This document shows positions 27,081 through 35,752 of a DNA stretch of 64,000 bases, in pieces. The stretch comes from UBA8106 sp913052135. GTDB taxonomy: Bacteria > Acidobacteriota > Vicinamibacteria > Vicinamibacterales > UBA823. Position numbers and translations under genes: made by a program. The first letter of the stretch is position 1; each line of letters starts with the position of its first letter. The stretch covers positions 1 to 64,000 of the forward strand of contig CAJXDY010000007.1 of assembly GCA_913052135.1 (NCBI GenBank). The letters are read 5' to 3'. A model generated the notes under the pieces. It had not been told where the DNA came from. It was given only the letters and a program-made list of their open reading frames with translations, and did no database searches.

Positions 27081-27097
27081 ACGCACAGGCGTCTACG
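27076..27097 (+). other. Perfect 9-bp hairpin spanning the stop codon of the first aminotransferase
   Basis: CGTAGACGC (27076-27084), loop ACAG, GCGTCTACG (27089-27097). The TAG stop (27078-27080) lies inside the left arm. No T-run follows, so this is not a standard intrinsic terminator; it could set the relative mRNA level of the two aminotransferases. Confidence 0.55.
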
Positions 27098-27182
27098 TGG
27101 AGTGAGTTGGGTTAAGTAGAAGTGAACAAACGTTCTGTCTGGGCAGGCACAACGGCCCGGAAAGTTTTTCGAGGAGGATGAC

Positions 27183-28352
27183 ATGTCGTTTTCACGACGC
27201 GCGTTTGTAAAGACTGTTGGGCTTGGCGGCGTAGCAGCATTTTCGGGCAGCTATATCCCGCGGGCTTACGACCTACCAGAGTTTTGGACAGCAGAACTGC
27301 TGGCACAGGAACGTCCACTTTTACTACACAACAACGAGAACCCGGCGGGTCCTGGCGAGCGAGCGCTCGCCGCGGCACGTGGCGTCCTCGGCGAGAATGG
27401 CGAAGGCGTCGGTCGCTACCCCTTCGCTGAGGCGAATGGGCTCTCGCGGGCCATCGCTGACCGTTTTGGTGTCGCACCGGCGAATGTGGTTCTTGGCTTG
27501 GGGTCGACGCAGGTTCTGCGCACGGCCGTGCAGGCGTATACGTCGCCCATGAAACCGCTTGTGACGGCAACACCGACCTACGAAGAATGCACCCAATATG
27601 CGGAACTGATCGGATCACCTTTCACCGAGATCGGTTTAAACGACAAGATGCAGTTGGATCTCAACGAAATGGCAGCAGCGGCACGGGAAGGTGCTGGACT
27701 TGTGTTCTTGAATAATCCGAACAATCCGACTGCCACGGTACATGGAGAAGACGCCGTGATGGCCTTCATCGATGACGTGCTGACTGGTTCACCAGACACG
27801 ACGATTCTGGTCGACGAGGCCTATCACGACTACGTCACCGATGCGAGTCACAGGAGTCAAATCTCAACGGCACTGACGAATCCGCGGGTGATTGTGGCAC
27901 GGACCTTCTCGAAGGCACATGGTATGGCCGGGATGCGCGTCGGCTACGGCATCGCTCATGAGGATACCGTGCGAGAGCTAATGCCATGGCACAGTTTTAA
28001 CACCTTGAATGCTCTTGGCATTGCTGCAGGAACTGTGTCCATTGGGGATACAGCGCGACTTGAAGCTGAATCCGTACGGAATACCGAGGCTCGCCAATTT
28101 ACGATTGACTGGTTTAAAAACGCCGGTTTTGACGCGACTGATTCGCAGACGAATTTCATTTTCGTCAATACGGGTATGGCAGCGCAGGAATTCCGCGATG
28201 GTGCTCGGGAAAATGGCGTGGCCGTTGGTCGCAACTTCCCACCTTACGAAAAGGAGTGGGCACGCATTTCTATCGGGACCATGGGCGAGATGCGTCAAGC
28301 GGTCGAGGTTTTTGCGAAGGTTCTCCGGATCAACGCGACTGCAGCGGCTTAA
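27183..28352 (+). CDS. Tat-exported HisC-like PLP aminotransferase, copy 2
   Basis: 389 residues. The leader SRRAFVKTVGLGGVAAFSGSY is a normal twin-arginine signal with a hydrophobic core, so the folded enzyme with PLP would be moved to the periplasm. Catalytic residues are present: NNPNNPTAT, LVDEAYHDY and RTFSKAHGMAGMRVGY (K244, Schiff base). It is a clear paralogue of the gene at 25908, sharing the DEAYHDY and SKAxGMAG segments and the GAGGAGGATG ribosome site. A periplasmic transaminase would need an amino acceptor outside the cytosol. Followed after 147 nt by an APC permease. Confidence 0.85.
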   Translation: MSFSRRAFVKTVGLGGVAAFSGSYIPRAYDLPEFWTAELLAQERPLLLHNNENPAGPGERALAAARGVLGENGEGVGRYPFAEANGLSRAIADRFGVAPANVVLGLGSTQVLRTAVQAYTSPMKPLVTATPTYEECTQYAELIGSPFTEIGLNDKMQLDLNEMAAAAREGAGLVFLNNPNNPTATVHGEDAVMAFIDDVLTGSPDTTILVDEAYHDYVTDASHRSQISTALTNPRVIVARTFSKAHGMAGMRVGYGIAHEDTVRELMPWHSFNTLNALGIAAGTVSIGDTARLEAESVRNTEARQFTIDWFKNAGFDATDSQTNFIFVNTGMAAQEFRDGARENGVAVGRNFPPYEKEWARISIGTMGEMRQAVEVFAKVLRINATAAA

Positions 28353-28499
28353 GAGTATCTCCGTTTACTGATCTTGCGCACCGATCAACCAGTATCCGTG
28401 TACCGGTTCTGGATATACGCTTCTTCCTACGCATCCGCTCACCTGTAGGTGGTTCGTACTCGGCGACAGAGCAGCCCGAGGGCTGATCAATAATCTCCC

Positions 28500-29846
28500 A
28501 TGAGCCAACCAGCGCCAGCACGGCTATCGCGGTCAATCAATCTTACGCAAACGACGGCCATGGTGGTCGGGACCATTATTGGTGCGGCGATTTTTGTACA
28601 GCCTACCGAAATCACCAAACTCGTTCCGTCTTTAGGCGGGGTGGCCTTGATTTGGTTGCTCGCGGGAACATTAACTTTTTTTGGAGCGTTAGTATGCGCA
28701 GAACTCGCCTCCGCCTTTCCTCGCACTGGTGGCGTGTATGTGTTTCTGAATGAGACGTATTCGCCAGTCTTCGGATTTTTGTGGGGATGGGCGATGTTCT
28801 GGAGCATGCATTCCGGCATCCTTGCCGCCGTGGCCGTGGTGTTTGCGCGGTATCTGGATTATTTCATTCCGCTTGGCGACACGGGCATTCAGTTCGCGGC
28901 CGCCGGGGCCATTCTTGTTCTTTCAGCTGTGAATTATCGGGGCGTTGCCCACGGCAGTCGCCTACAAACGTTGTGCACGATCATTAAGGTATTGGCTATT
29001 TTTCTGATGATCGTAGTGGGCATGACGATGGTCTCCGGTGACGCGGCTGCGGTTGGGACCAGCAGTAGCCTCGATGTGACCAGCACCTCTCCTGTCGACA
29101 TTGTGCAGGCTCTCATTGCAGGATTGTTTGCGTTTGGTGGATGGCACATGGTGACCTACGCCGCCGGTGAAACAATCGACCCAACGCGAAACATCCCTCG
29201 TGCGCTTATGTATGGATCGATTATCGTAACCGTCTGCTACATCGCCCTTAATGCGGTCTACATGTATATCTTGCCCCTCGATGTTGTTATTACTTCAACA
29301 CGCGTCGCGGCTGACGCCGCGGATGTTGTGGTCGACGGCGGCGCCACGTTTATATCCGGCCTCGTCCTTCTCTCAACTTTTGGGGCCGTGAGTGGAATCA
29401 TTTTGGCTGGACCTCGAGTTTACTTTTCGATGGCACAGGATGGCGTGTTGTTCCCTTGGGCCGGAAAGGTGCACCCGGTCTACCGAACACCGCATCTGGC
29501 CATCGTGTTGCAAGGGGTCTGGGCGTCTGTGTTGGTGTTTACCGGGTCGTATCAACAACTGTTTTCTCGCGTCATTTACGTGGAGTGGATTTTCTTTGGC
29601 ATGATGGCTTGTGGTTTATTCTTGCTTCGTCGTCGCCCAAGTTACGCGCCGACTTATCGGATCAAGGGCTACCCGATGATTGCGGGACTTTTCGCCTTGT
29701 CTGCTGCCGTCATTGTCATTCAGCGTTTTATAGCTGAACCCTTGGAGGCAATTATCGGACTTGGTATCGTCCTCGTGGGCGTTCCTGTGTACTACTTGTG
29801 GCCGACTCATCGAAAAGGAGAAGCGACTCTTCGTGGCGATCGTTGA
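28500..29846 (+). CDS. APC family amino acid permease, second copy
   Basis: 448 residues and about 12 hydrophobic segments. The helix-1 motif VVGTIIGAAIFVQP and the FPRTGGVYVFLNETYSP segment are typical APC transporter features; FAFGGWHMVTYAAGETIDP is the helix-6 region and FSMAQDGVLFPWAGKVHP the helix-8 region. It is a distant relative of the permease at 4774. Its end overlaps the next gene by 14 nt, so it is in one unit with the amidohydrolase at 29833 and probably imports that enzyme's substrate or an amino acid handled by the aminotransferases upstream. Confidence 0.88.
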   Translation: MSQPAPARLSRSINLTQTTAMVVGTIIGAAIFVQPTEITKLVPSLGGVALIWLLAGTLTFFGALVCAELASAFPRTGGVYVFLNETYSPVFGFLWGWAMFWSMHSGILAAVAVVFARYLDYFIPLGDTGIQFAAAGAILVLSAVNYRGVAHGSRLQTLCTIIKVLAIFLMIVVGMTMVSGDAAAVGTSSSLDVTSTSPVDIVQALIAGLFAFGGWHMVTYAAGETIDPTRNIPRALMYGSIIVTVCYIALNAVYMYILPLDVVITSTRVAADAADVVVDGGATFISGLVLLSTFGAVSGIILAGPRVYFSMAQDGVLFPWAGKVHPVYRTPHLAIVLQGVWASVLVFTGSYQQLFSRVIYVEWIFFGMMACGLFLLRRRPSYAPTYRIKGYPMIAGLFALSAAVIVIQRFIAEPLEAIIGLGIVLVGVPVYYLWPTHRKGEATLRGDR

Positions 29847-30810
29847 TTTTCATAACCACTATTACCCGCCCACATACATCGATGCCGTTCGAGGTGGTGT
29901 CAGTTCCCTGAAGCATACGACAGACGATGAGGGCAATCCGGTGTTGTATTACCCGGGTGACTACAATGTCGTGGTGCCAGGGCATCGCGATATCGAGTTT
30001 CGCGAGGCTGTCCTGATCGAGCAGGGTATCGATAAGCAGGTACTCACCTTCACATCGCCTGGCACCCATGTCGAGACGCCGAAGGTTGCTGCGAAATTCG
30101 CTAGTCTTGTGAATGATGCGCTGGCTGAAATTAAAGCCACGCGGTCTCGGTTTACCGCACTTGCGACCCTCCCCCTGAATGACCCGGATGCCTCCGTCAA
30201 AGAATTAGAGCGGGCGATGACCAGCCTCGGGTTTAAGGGAGTGATGTTGTTCAGTAATGTGAATGGCGTCGCACTCGCCGACGAACGCTATTGGCCGCTC
30301 TACGAGAAAGCGAACGAATTGGGTGCCGTCTGCTACATTCACCCCATTCATCCAGTCGGCGTGGAGTCTATGACCGAGTACTGGCTGATGCCACTTGTCG
30401 GGTTTGTTCACGACACTACCCTAGCCGCTGCCAAGTTGGTGTTTACCGGAGTTGCCGAACGCTTTCCTCGTATCCGTTGGGTTCTGGCGCATTTGGGCGG
30501 CACGATTCCCTATCTCGCCGAACGGCTCGACCGTGGATTTCGGGCCTTCAAGGATTGCCGGCAGCACATTAGTGAACCACCGAGTACTTATTTAAAGCGA
30601 TTTTATTACGACACCGTGAATTTCGATCAGCGAGCCTTAGAATTGGCTATCGAGTTTGCCGGTGTCGATCAGGTCCTGGCGGGCAGTGACTATCCCCACA
30701 TGATCGGGAGCCTTGATCAGATGCAGGACAGTATTGCCGCGCTGACCATTTCTGAGAAGGACAAGGCGGCCATTCGGTGGGACAACACCGCCAAGCTACT
30801 CGGGTTTTAA
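29833..30810 (+). CDS. Amidohydrolase-2 family protein (ACMSD-like)
   Basis: 325 residues starting at GTG 29833, inside the end of the permease gene; this gives the family N-terminus AIVDFHNHYYPP with an intact HxH pair. Other metal and catalytic motifs are CYIHPIHP, VLAHLGGTIPYLAER and AGSDYPHMIG. AAAGGAG lies 12 nt upstream, rather far. The family decarboxylates or hydrolyses muconate-like, aromatic or heterocyclic acids; ACMSD itself acts in tryptophan breakdown. With amino acid permease and transaminase neighbours, a role in aromatic amino acid breakdown is possible but unproven. Confidence 0.85.
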   Translation: MAIVDFHNHYYPPTYIDAVRGGVSSLKHTTDDEGNPVLYYPGDYNVVVPGHRDIEFREAVLIEQGIDKQVLTFTSPGTHVETPKVAAKFASLVNDALAEIKATRSRFTALATLPLNDPDASVKELERAMTSLGFKGVMLFSNVNGVALADERYWPLYEKANELGAVCYIHPIHPVGVESMTEYWLMPLVGFVHDTTLAAAKLVFTGVAERFPRIRWVLAHLGGTIPYLAERLDRGFRAFKDCRQHISEPPSTYLKRFYYDTVNFDQRALELAIEFAGVDQVLAGSDYPHMIGSLDQMQDSIAALTISEKDKAAIRWDNTAKLLGF

Positions 30811-30824
30811 CGCCACGGTCGCAG

Positions 30825-31157
30825 TCAGCGTCTATTCGATGACTGCGACATGCTGACGACATACTCGTAGATCAGTACGATTTGTTCATCCGTGACATTT
30901 TCTTCAGCTTGGCCAGGCATTTCTCCGATCCCTTCGCGGACGATCCTCGTGAAGGCTGCGAAGTCGAACTCCACCGGAATAAGTGAAGGCCCTTTCGCTC
31001 CTCGGGCGCTGGGCCCGTGACACATCACGCAACCAGCTTCGGATAATGCCTTCTTCCCTGGAGGGGTTTCGGGCTGTGCCCAGAGAACTCCAGCGCCGAC
31101 TACCAAGCACACTATCAAGGTAAAGAGGCCGTAGCCCACAGTGCGCGTACCTTGCAT
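30825..31157 (-). CDS. Small c-type cytochrome
   Basis: 110 residues. An N-terminal signal or anchor (VGYGLFTLIVCLVVGAGVLWA) is followed by one haem c site CVMCH and a likely Met axial ligand in GEMPGQ. It should shuttle single electrons in the periplasm. Its ATG overlaps the TAA of the upstream flavoenzyme gene (TAATG), a strong sign that it is the electron partner of that enzyme, which would pass electrons towards the haem-copper oxidase. Confidence 0.88.
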   Translation of the reverse strand: MQGTRTVGYGLFTLIVCLVVGAGVLWAQPETPPGKKALSEAGCVMCHGPSARGAKGPSLIPVEFDFAAFTRIVREGIGEMPGQAEENVTDEQIVLIYEYVVSMSQSSNRR

Positions 31158-32422
31158 TAGAACGTTTCAGCCTTCAGTTTGAATGTCGCGTCCAATTCCG
31201 GGTCGGTTGCTTGGCCCGTGACGCGCCGTGCGACGTAATCACCGAGCATGATGCCGTGCTTGTATCCGTGACCTGATCCTCCGCCGACAATCCATACGTT
31301 CTCCATGTCGGGATGGTGATCGACGATGAAATGATCGTCGACGCTCGTTTCGTACTGGCACACGCGAGATTCAAGCAGTGGCTGACCGCGCAGAGCGGGG
31401 AACCACTTGTCCAGAAATTCGCGGGCACGCCCGACTTCATTCTCGGTCACCAGTCGTTCATCCGTGTCCGGGTCGAACGGAATGCTGTCGTAAACCGTCG
31501 CAAATTTCAGGCCGCGTCCCTCGATGCTGGGAAACCCGTACACACCAGCCATTGAAAAATTCGGACAGTTTGGGTGGGTGAATCGATTGTCATCGGGCGG
31601 AACACCATACCAAAATGTCGACCGTCGAGGTGTCACGAGGCGATCTTTCATGGGATTTGGGAGCACTTTCGGCAACCAGGGACCACATGCGAAAACGAAG
31701 TTTTCGGCGGCAATTGTTTGTCCCGTTGACAACGTTATCTCCTGCAACTGTCTGCCCGCTTGCCGTCCCGGCTTCGCTTTTGCGAGGATGAACTCGCCAC
31801 CTTTGCGTTGGAAGTCCTCGGCTACGGCGAAACAGCCTCGCCTTGCCATGAGTACGCCGGTACTGGGCAAATAATACCCAAAATCAATACCGTCGAGATT
31901 GAACTGGGGATACTGCCGGGCAACCTCATCGTGTTCGATGACTTCGTTTTCGACTCCGAGCTTAGTGAGCACGGTCTGTGTGGCCCGGAAGGACCGAGAC
32001 CCCCCTTCCCGGTACAACGAGAGCTGACCAGTCCGGTAGAACAATGGGAGTCCACCCCACTCTTCCTGCCGCGCTTCCCAGCGCTTAAAGGCTTCAATCA
32101 CCCACCGCGTATAAATTTCTCGTTCACCATACCCGGCACGAATCTGCCTGGTTTCACCACCCGAGGCCGCACGGGCGTTTCCTGGTCCGTAAGCATCGAT
32201 CAACGCGACCGACAAGCCCATCTCACGCAAGTAGAGAGCCGCCCATCCGCCGAAGGCCCCGGCGCCGATAACGGCGACGTCTACGGTCGATGGGTTGGCG
32301 GCTTGACGATGGTTTATTGACTTCATAGGTTCGCTTGCCTCCAGGCGTTTTCCGGCCAAGGCCATTAAGCTAATGTTTCCACCGCTATATTTCAGAAATC
32401 GGCGGCGATTTAATTTGTCCAT
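31157..32422 (-). CDS. Tat-exported FAD-dependent amine/amino acid oxidoreductase (sarcosine oxidase-like)
   Basis: 421 residues of the DAO family. The N-terminus NRRRFLKYSG followed by ISLMALAG is a Tat signal. The FAD fold shows VIGAGAFGGW (53-58), ETRQIRAGYGE like sarcosine oxidase, GRGLKF with the oxygen-activating lysine position, SRVCQY with the cysteine that holds FAD covalently in monomeric sarcosine oxidase, and GGGSGHGYKHG at the end. It should oxidise a secondary amine or amino acid in the periplasm. GGAGAGC precedes ATG 32422. It overlaps a c-type cytochrome gene, so it may work as a dehydrogenase. Confidence 0.85.
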   Translation of the reverse strand: MDKLNRRRFLKYSGGNISLMALAGKRLEASEPMKSINHRQAANPSTVDVAVIGAGAFGGWAALYLREMGLSVALIDAYGPGNARAASGGETRQIRAGYGEREIYTRWVIEAFKRWEARQEEWGGLPLFYRTGQLSLYREGGSRSFRATQTVLTKLGVENEVIEHDEVARQYPQFNLDGIDFGYYLPSTGVLMARRGCFAVAEDFQRKGGEFILAKAKPGRQAGRQLQEITLSTGQTIAAENFVFACGPWLPKVLPNPMKDRLVTPRRSTFWYGVPPDDNRFTHPNCPNFSMAGVYGFPSIEGRGLKFATVYDSIPFDPDTDERLVTENEVGRAREFLDKWFPALRGQPLLESRVCQYETSVDDHFIVDHHPDMENVWIVGGGSGHGYKHGIMLGDYVARRVTGQATDPELDATFKLKAETF

Positions 32423-32576
32423 GGATTGCTCTCCGTCAGTTGATACTGCCCACACGTTTCGAAAATTCGAAACGATTCATAGGGTATCATCAGATCAGCC
32501 GAATAAAGTCGGCTACGTAACTTCTATTGAGTTGTCCGTGTCCACACCCGATCGCACAATTAATGGAGCATGCACC

Positions 32577-32945
32577 ATGTTGACGAAACCGTTTTATTGC
32601 CTTGCCGTGGTGGTTGTTGTTGCCACCGTTCTGCTCGTCGGTCAAGAATCACAAACCCGTCGGGCTCCGCAATTCGAGAATGAACACGTGAAGGTTTGGA
32701 AAAGCATCATTCTTCCAGATCAGCCACTTCGGATGCATCGACATGAGCATGCCCGTGCGCTGATCGCCTTGACTGACGCCACCCTCGACATTGTGCAGGA
32801 TTCAGGGAAGACGGAGACTGTTCATTGGGAAGCCGGCAAGGCGTACTGGTTGACTCACGACGAACCTGACACCATGCACGCCGATGTGAATAACACTGGC
32901 CAACCCATTGAAGTAATCGTTGTGGAACTCAAAAACGATCGGTAG
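32577..32945 (+). CDS. Exported cupin-like protein
   Basis: 122 residues. An N-terminal hydrophobic segment (YCLAVVVVVATVLLVG) acts as signal or anchor. The rest is a small cupin-like barrel: LRMHRHEHARAL gives two or three histidines of motif 1, and DEPDTMHADVNNTG a His of motif 2. Such proteins are annotated as cupin or cytoplasmic proteins with no set role. ATG 32577 has GGAG 8 nt upstream; the longer open frame to 32373 overlaps the divergent flavoenzyme and is not used. A link to the flavoenzyme is suggested only by position. Confidence 0.72.
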   Translation: MLTKPFYCLAVVVVVATVLLVGQESQTRRAPQFENEHVKVWKSIILPDQPLRMHRHEHARALIALTDATLDIVQDSGKTETVHWEAGKAYWLTHDEPDTMHADVNNTGQPIEVIVVELKNDR

Positions 32946-32993
32946 GCCTCAACATCTCGCGTCAGCAATGTGCTCAACCATTGCGGCTGGCAG

Positions 32994-35573
32994 TCACTGC
33001 GGCGCTGTCCGCGGCGGTGCTGGCACTGGGGGCTGGTTTTTTTCGAGGTTTAATTCCTTGATATCCGGATCCCACTGGAGATCGCCGAGGAGATGTTCGA
33101 CGAAGTACTCTGCCCGCAACCAGAACCAGTAATCTGCCATCTCTCGATAACTATGGCGTTGACCTGGGAACATAAAGAAATCAAAACGTTTGTTCGCCTT
33201 AATCAGCGCTTCCGCCATTCTCAAGGTGCCCGCCGGGTGCACGTTGTTATCGATGTCACCCGTCGTCAGCAGTAAATGCCCCTGTAGATTCGCTGCAAGA
33301 TCCGAATTCTTATCGATGTCATACTCGAAACTCACTTCGCCGTCTTCGTCCATCACTTCCTTGATCCCGTGATGTTTCTCGGACCAAAAGCTGTTGTACA
33401 CGTCGTTATTGTGATTACCAGACGACGACACCGCTACCTTGAATAAATCAGGATAGACGAGCATCGCTGCCGTCGACATAAATCCACCGCCTGAATGACC
33501 ATAAATGCCGACACGGTCACGGTCGATAAAGTCATGGCGGTCGGCGAGCTGCTCGATGGCAACCTTCTTGTCAGCAAGTCCATAGTCACGGAGGTTGCCG
33601 TACCCATAGTTGTGATACCACTTGGAACGCGCGGGATGGCCACCGCGGTTTCCGACCGTTACTACCACGAAGCCAAATTGGGCCAGCGCTGTTTCGTAGC
33701 GATTCGTCGAAAATGACTTCGAAACTGATTCTGTCTGAGGTCCCGGGTAGACGAATTCGATAATGGGATACTGTTTCGTCGGGTCGAAGTCGAATGGCTT
33801 ATACATGACCCCGTACAGGTCCGTGATGCGATCAGCGGCCTTCACGCTGTAAGGCTCTGGAAACTGATAGCCAGCTGCTAACAACTGGGAAAAATCCGCC
33901 TCCTCTAAGTCGAGTATTTTTCTTCCGTTGGCATCAATCACAACCGAACTCGGAACCGTGTTGACCCGCGAGTAATTGCCGACGAAAAATCGGTTGGACT
34001 CCCCTACCTGAACTCGATGGTCAAAATTACCCGGGTCGAGGAGTTGAACGCCACTGCCGTCAAGATTGACTCGATATAGGTGCTGGTAGTAAGGGTCTTC
34101 CTGGGGCTCACGGGCATTTGCCATGATGTAAACCACACCCTCGGACTCATCGATGCCCACCACTCGTCGAACGGCCCAGGGGCCTTCGGTTAAGCGATTT
34201 TGCAACGTGCCATCCGAGTTGTAGCGGTAGAGATGTGCCCAGCCGTCTCGCTCTGACCACCAGAGCAAGTCGCCTGACTCTAGGCGTTCGAGTGGCTGCG
34301 TCTCCACGTATGTGTTCAATTCTTCTTCGAGCAGTACGCGGACTGCACCTGTCGTAGTGTCCACAACACAAACCTCGACCCGGTGCCGATCACGGCTTTG
34401 ACGCCAGAAATGTAACTCGGTTGAAATGTTCGAGAGCCAGAGGTTCTGGTCGGGTTCATCGCTATCCGGATATTCGAATATCCGAGCGTTCCAGATCCCC
34501 AGTTGCTGATCTTTGAATTTTTCGGTATCGACCGTTAGCATCTGCTGGGTTGCGAAATCGTAGATGCGAAGTTCGCGTTGGGTGATCACTTCTTCTCCAG
34601 CCATGTCGTACTTGTAGGTCTCCAGTTCGGGGCGCTTGTTTCCCACGGAGTGAATGACCCACAAGTCACCGGTCTGACGCTGATCTCGGCGCACGATCGC
34701 GAAGCGCTGCGAGTTATGAGCCCAGGAGATGTTGGCGTGTTTACGCTTTTCGCGGTCTTCTTCTTTCTCTATGTCAGTTTTACCGCGAGCAGTGTCAGCG
34801 TAGCTGTAGTGTTCTTCGCCGTCTGTCGAGAGCTGGACTTCTTCCACTTCAATTTTCTCTTCCGCCTCGTCCGCCTCGTCGCCATCCTTACCGCGTCGCG
34901 CATCGAGAATCTGCTGGTAGGCTTCGCTGGTCATCGTGTGAAGGTTATGATTGCGGGCAAAGACAACCACCTGGCCGTCAGGGGACACGCTAGCCCACGC
35001 AGGGTGATTATCGGGGCCTTCCCAGTCTGCAAGTTGCCGAACACTTCGAGTTACCACGTCGTATTCGAAGTGAAATACCTGCTTCTTGACGGTTTCCTCT
35101 TGATCGGTGTCGCCGTCATCTTCCTCTTGCTGTTCTTCTTCGGTTTGGTCGATGTCGGTGCGTTCTTCGTCTTGGGACGACTCGACTTCAAACTGGAGTG
35201 TGTCCTCATCGATAAACTTGATGCTTCGAATTGGCAAGTGCTTTCCGTCCCAGGGATCCTTCGTGAGTCGCGTGAGTTCGGCAGCAATACGGTCGTTATC
35301 AAATAGCAGTGTCTTGGTGCCTTGCGCCGGGTCCACTAAGTAGAATGATTTACCCTCTGAAGTTTCCCACTCGTACCAGAAGCGGTCACTTCCCTTGATC
35401 CAATGAGGGTTAGTAGTGGTGCTATAGATGAGCCGGTTCAACTTGTACGGCGCGAATCGACTTGCAAGTTGGTAGTTTGCAGTCAGCGCCGCTTGATTTT
35501 CCTGGCCGGCGAACGTTACTAAGGGAAGAGTTAGCAAGAGCAGGAAGCCAATCATCCACGTATCAAGTTTCAT
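32994..35573 (-). CDS. S9 family prolyl oligopeptidase/DPP-IV-like peptidase
   Basis: 859 residues with a signal peptide (IGFLLLLTLPLVTFAG). An N-terminal DPP-IV type beta-propeller (about 40-600) is followed by an alpha/beta hydrolase domain. The catalytic triad is S694 (YGHSGGGF), D775 (GDIDNNVHP) and H807 (GQRHSYRE). The propeller carries a very acidic insert near 150-175 (many D and E residues), unusual but without frame disturbance. It should release dipeptides or cut after proline in the periplasm. Convergent with the cupin gene. Confidence 0.92.
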   Translation of the reverse strand: MKLDTWMIGFLLLLTLPLVTFAGQENQAALTANYQLASRFAPYKLNRLIYSTTTNPHWIKGSDRFWYEWETSEGKSFYLVDPAQGTKTLLFDNDRIAAELTRLTKDPWDGKHLPIRSIKFIDEDTLQFEVESSQDEERTDIDQTEEEQQEEDDGDTDQEETVKKQVFHFEYDVVTRSVRQLADWEGPDNHPAWASVSPDGQVVVFARNHNLHTMTSEAYQQILDARRGKDGDEADEAEEKIEVEEVQLSTDGEEHYSYADTARGKTDIEKEEDREKRKHANISWAHNSQRFAIVRRDQRQTGDLWVIHSVGNKRPELETYKYDMAGEEVITQRELRIYDFATQQMLTVDTEKFKDQQLGIWNARIFEYPDSDEPDQNLWLSNISTELHFWRQSRDRHRVEVCVVDTTTGAVRVLLEEELNTYVETQPLERLESGDLLWWSERDGWAHLYRYNSDGTLQNRLTEGPWAVRRVVGIDESEGVVYIMANAREPQEDPYYQHLYRVNLDGSGVQLLDPGNFDHRVQVGESNRFFVGNYSRVNTVPSSVVIDANGRKILDLEEADFSQLLAAGYQFPEPYSVKAADRITDLYGVMYKPFDFDPTKQYPIIEFVYPGPQTESVSKSFSTNRYETALAQFGFVVVTVGNRGGHPARSKWYHNYGYGNLRDYGLADKKVAIEQLADRHDFIDRDRVGIYGHSGGGFMSTAAMLVYPDLFKVAVSSSGNHNNDVYNSFWSEKHHGIKEVMDEDGEVSFEYDIDKNSDLAANLQGHLLLTTGDIDNNVHPAGTLRMAEALIKANKRFDFFMFPGQRHSYREMADYWFWLRAEYFVEHLLGDLQWDPDIKELNLEKNQPPVPAPPRTAPQ

Positions 35574-35609
35574 GGGGTCCTCTTAAGGTGGTAAATAGTG
35601 AAACTGTTC

Positions 35610-35680
35610 GTCGGACGACTTTCATCCGACACGACATCTGGACCGACAAGCAGTGCGCCTCTAAGTCGGTCGAGACCGAC
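35610..35680. promoter_or_regulatory. Cluster of CCGAC dyads upstream of the S9 peptidase gene
   Basis: GTCGGA-N9-TCCGAC (35610-35615 and 35625-35630), GACCGAC (35641-35647), and GTCGGTC-GA-GACCGAC (35665-35680). Five copies of the same CCGAC half-site in 71 bp, in the 179-bp gap before the S9 gene, suggest a regulator-binding region or RNA hairpins. Confidence 0.45.
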
Positions 35681-35752
35681 AATGGTAATGGCACACGAAG
35701 TGAGTGCGCGATGGAGAAACATGGGCGTCCCAAGTTGTGTGGAATTATACTG

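Noticed and set aside
31760..32320. 186-codon plus-strand frame opposite the flavoenzyme
   Set aside because: Antisense to conserved FAD-domain sequence; no ribosome site or motifs.
34578..35306. 242-codon plus-strand open frame opposite the S9 peptidase
   Set aside because: It is antisense to the acidic insert of the propeller; long GA-rich codons leave few stops on the other strand. The hydrophobic runs come from reversed Asp/Glu codons.
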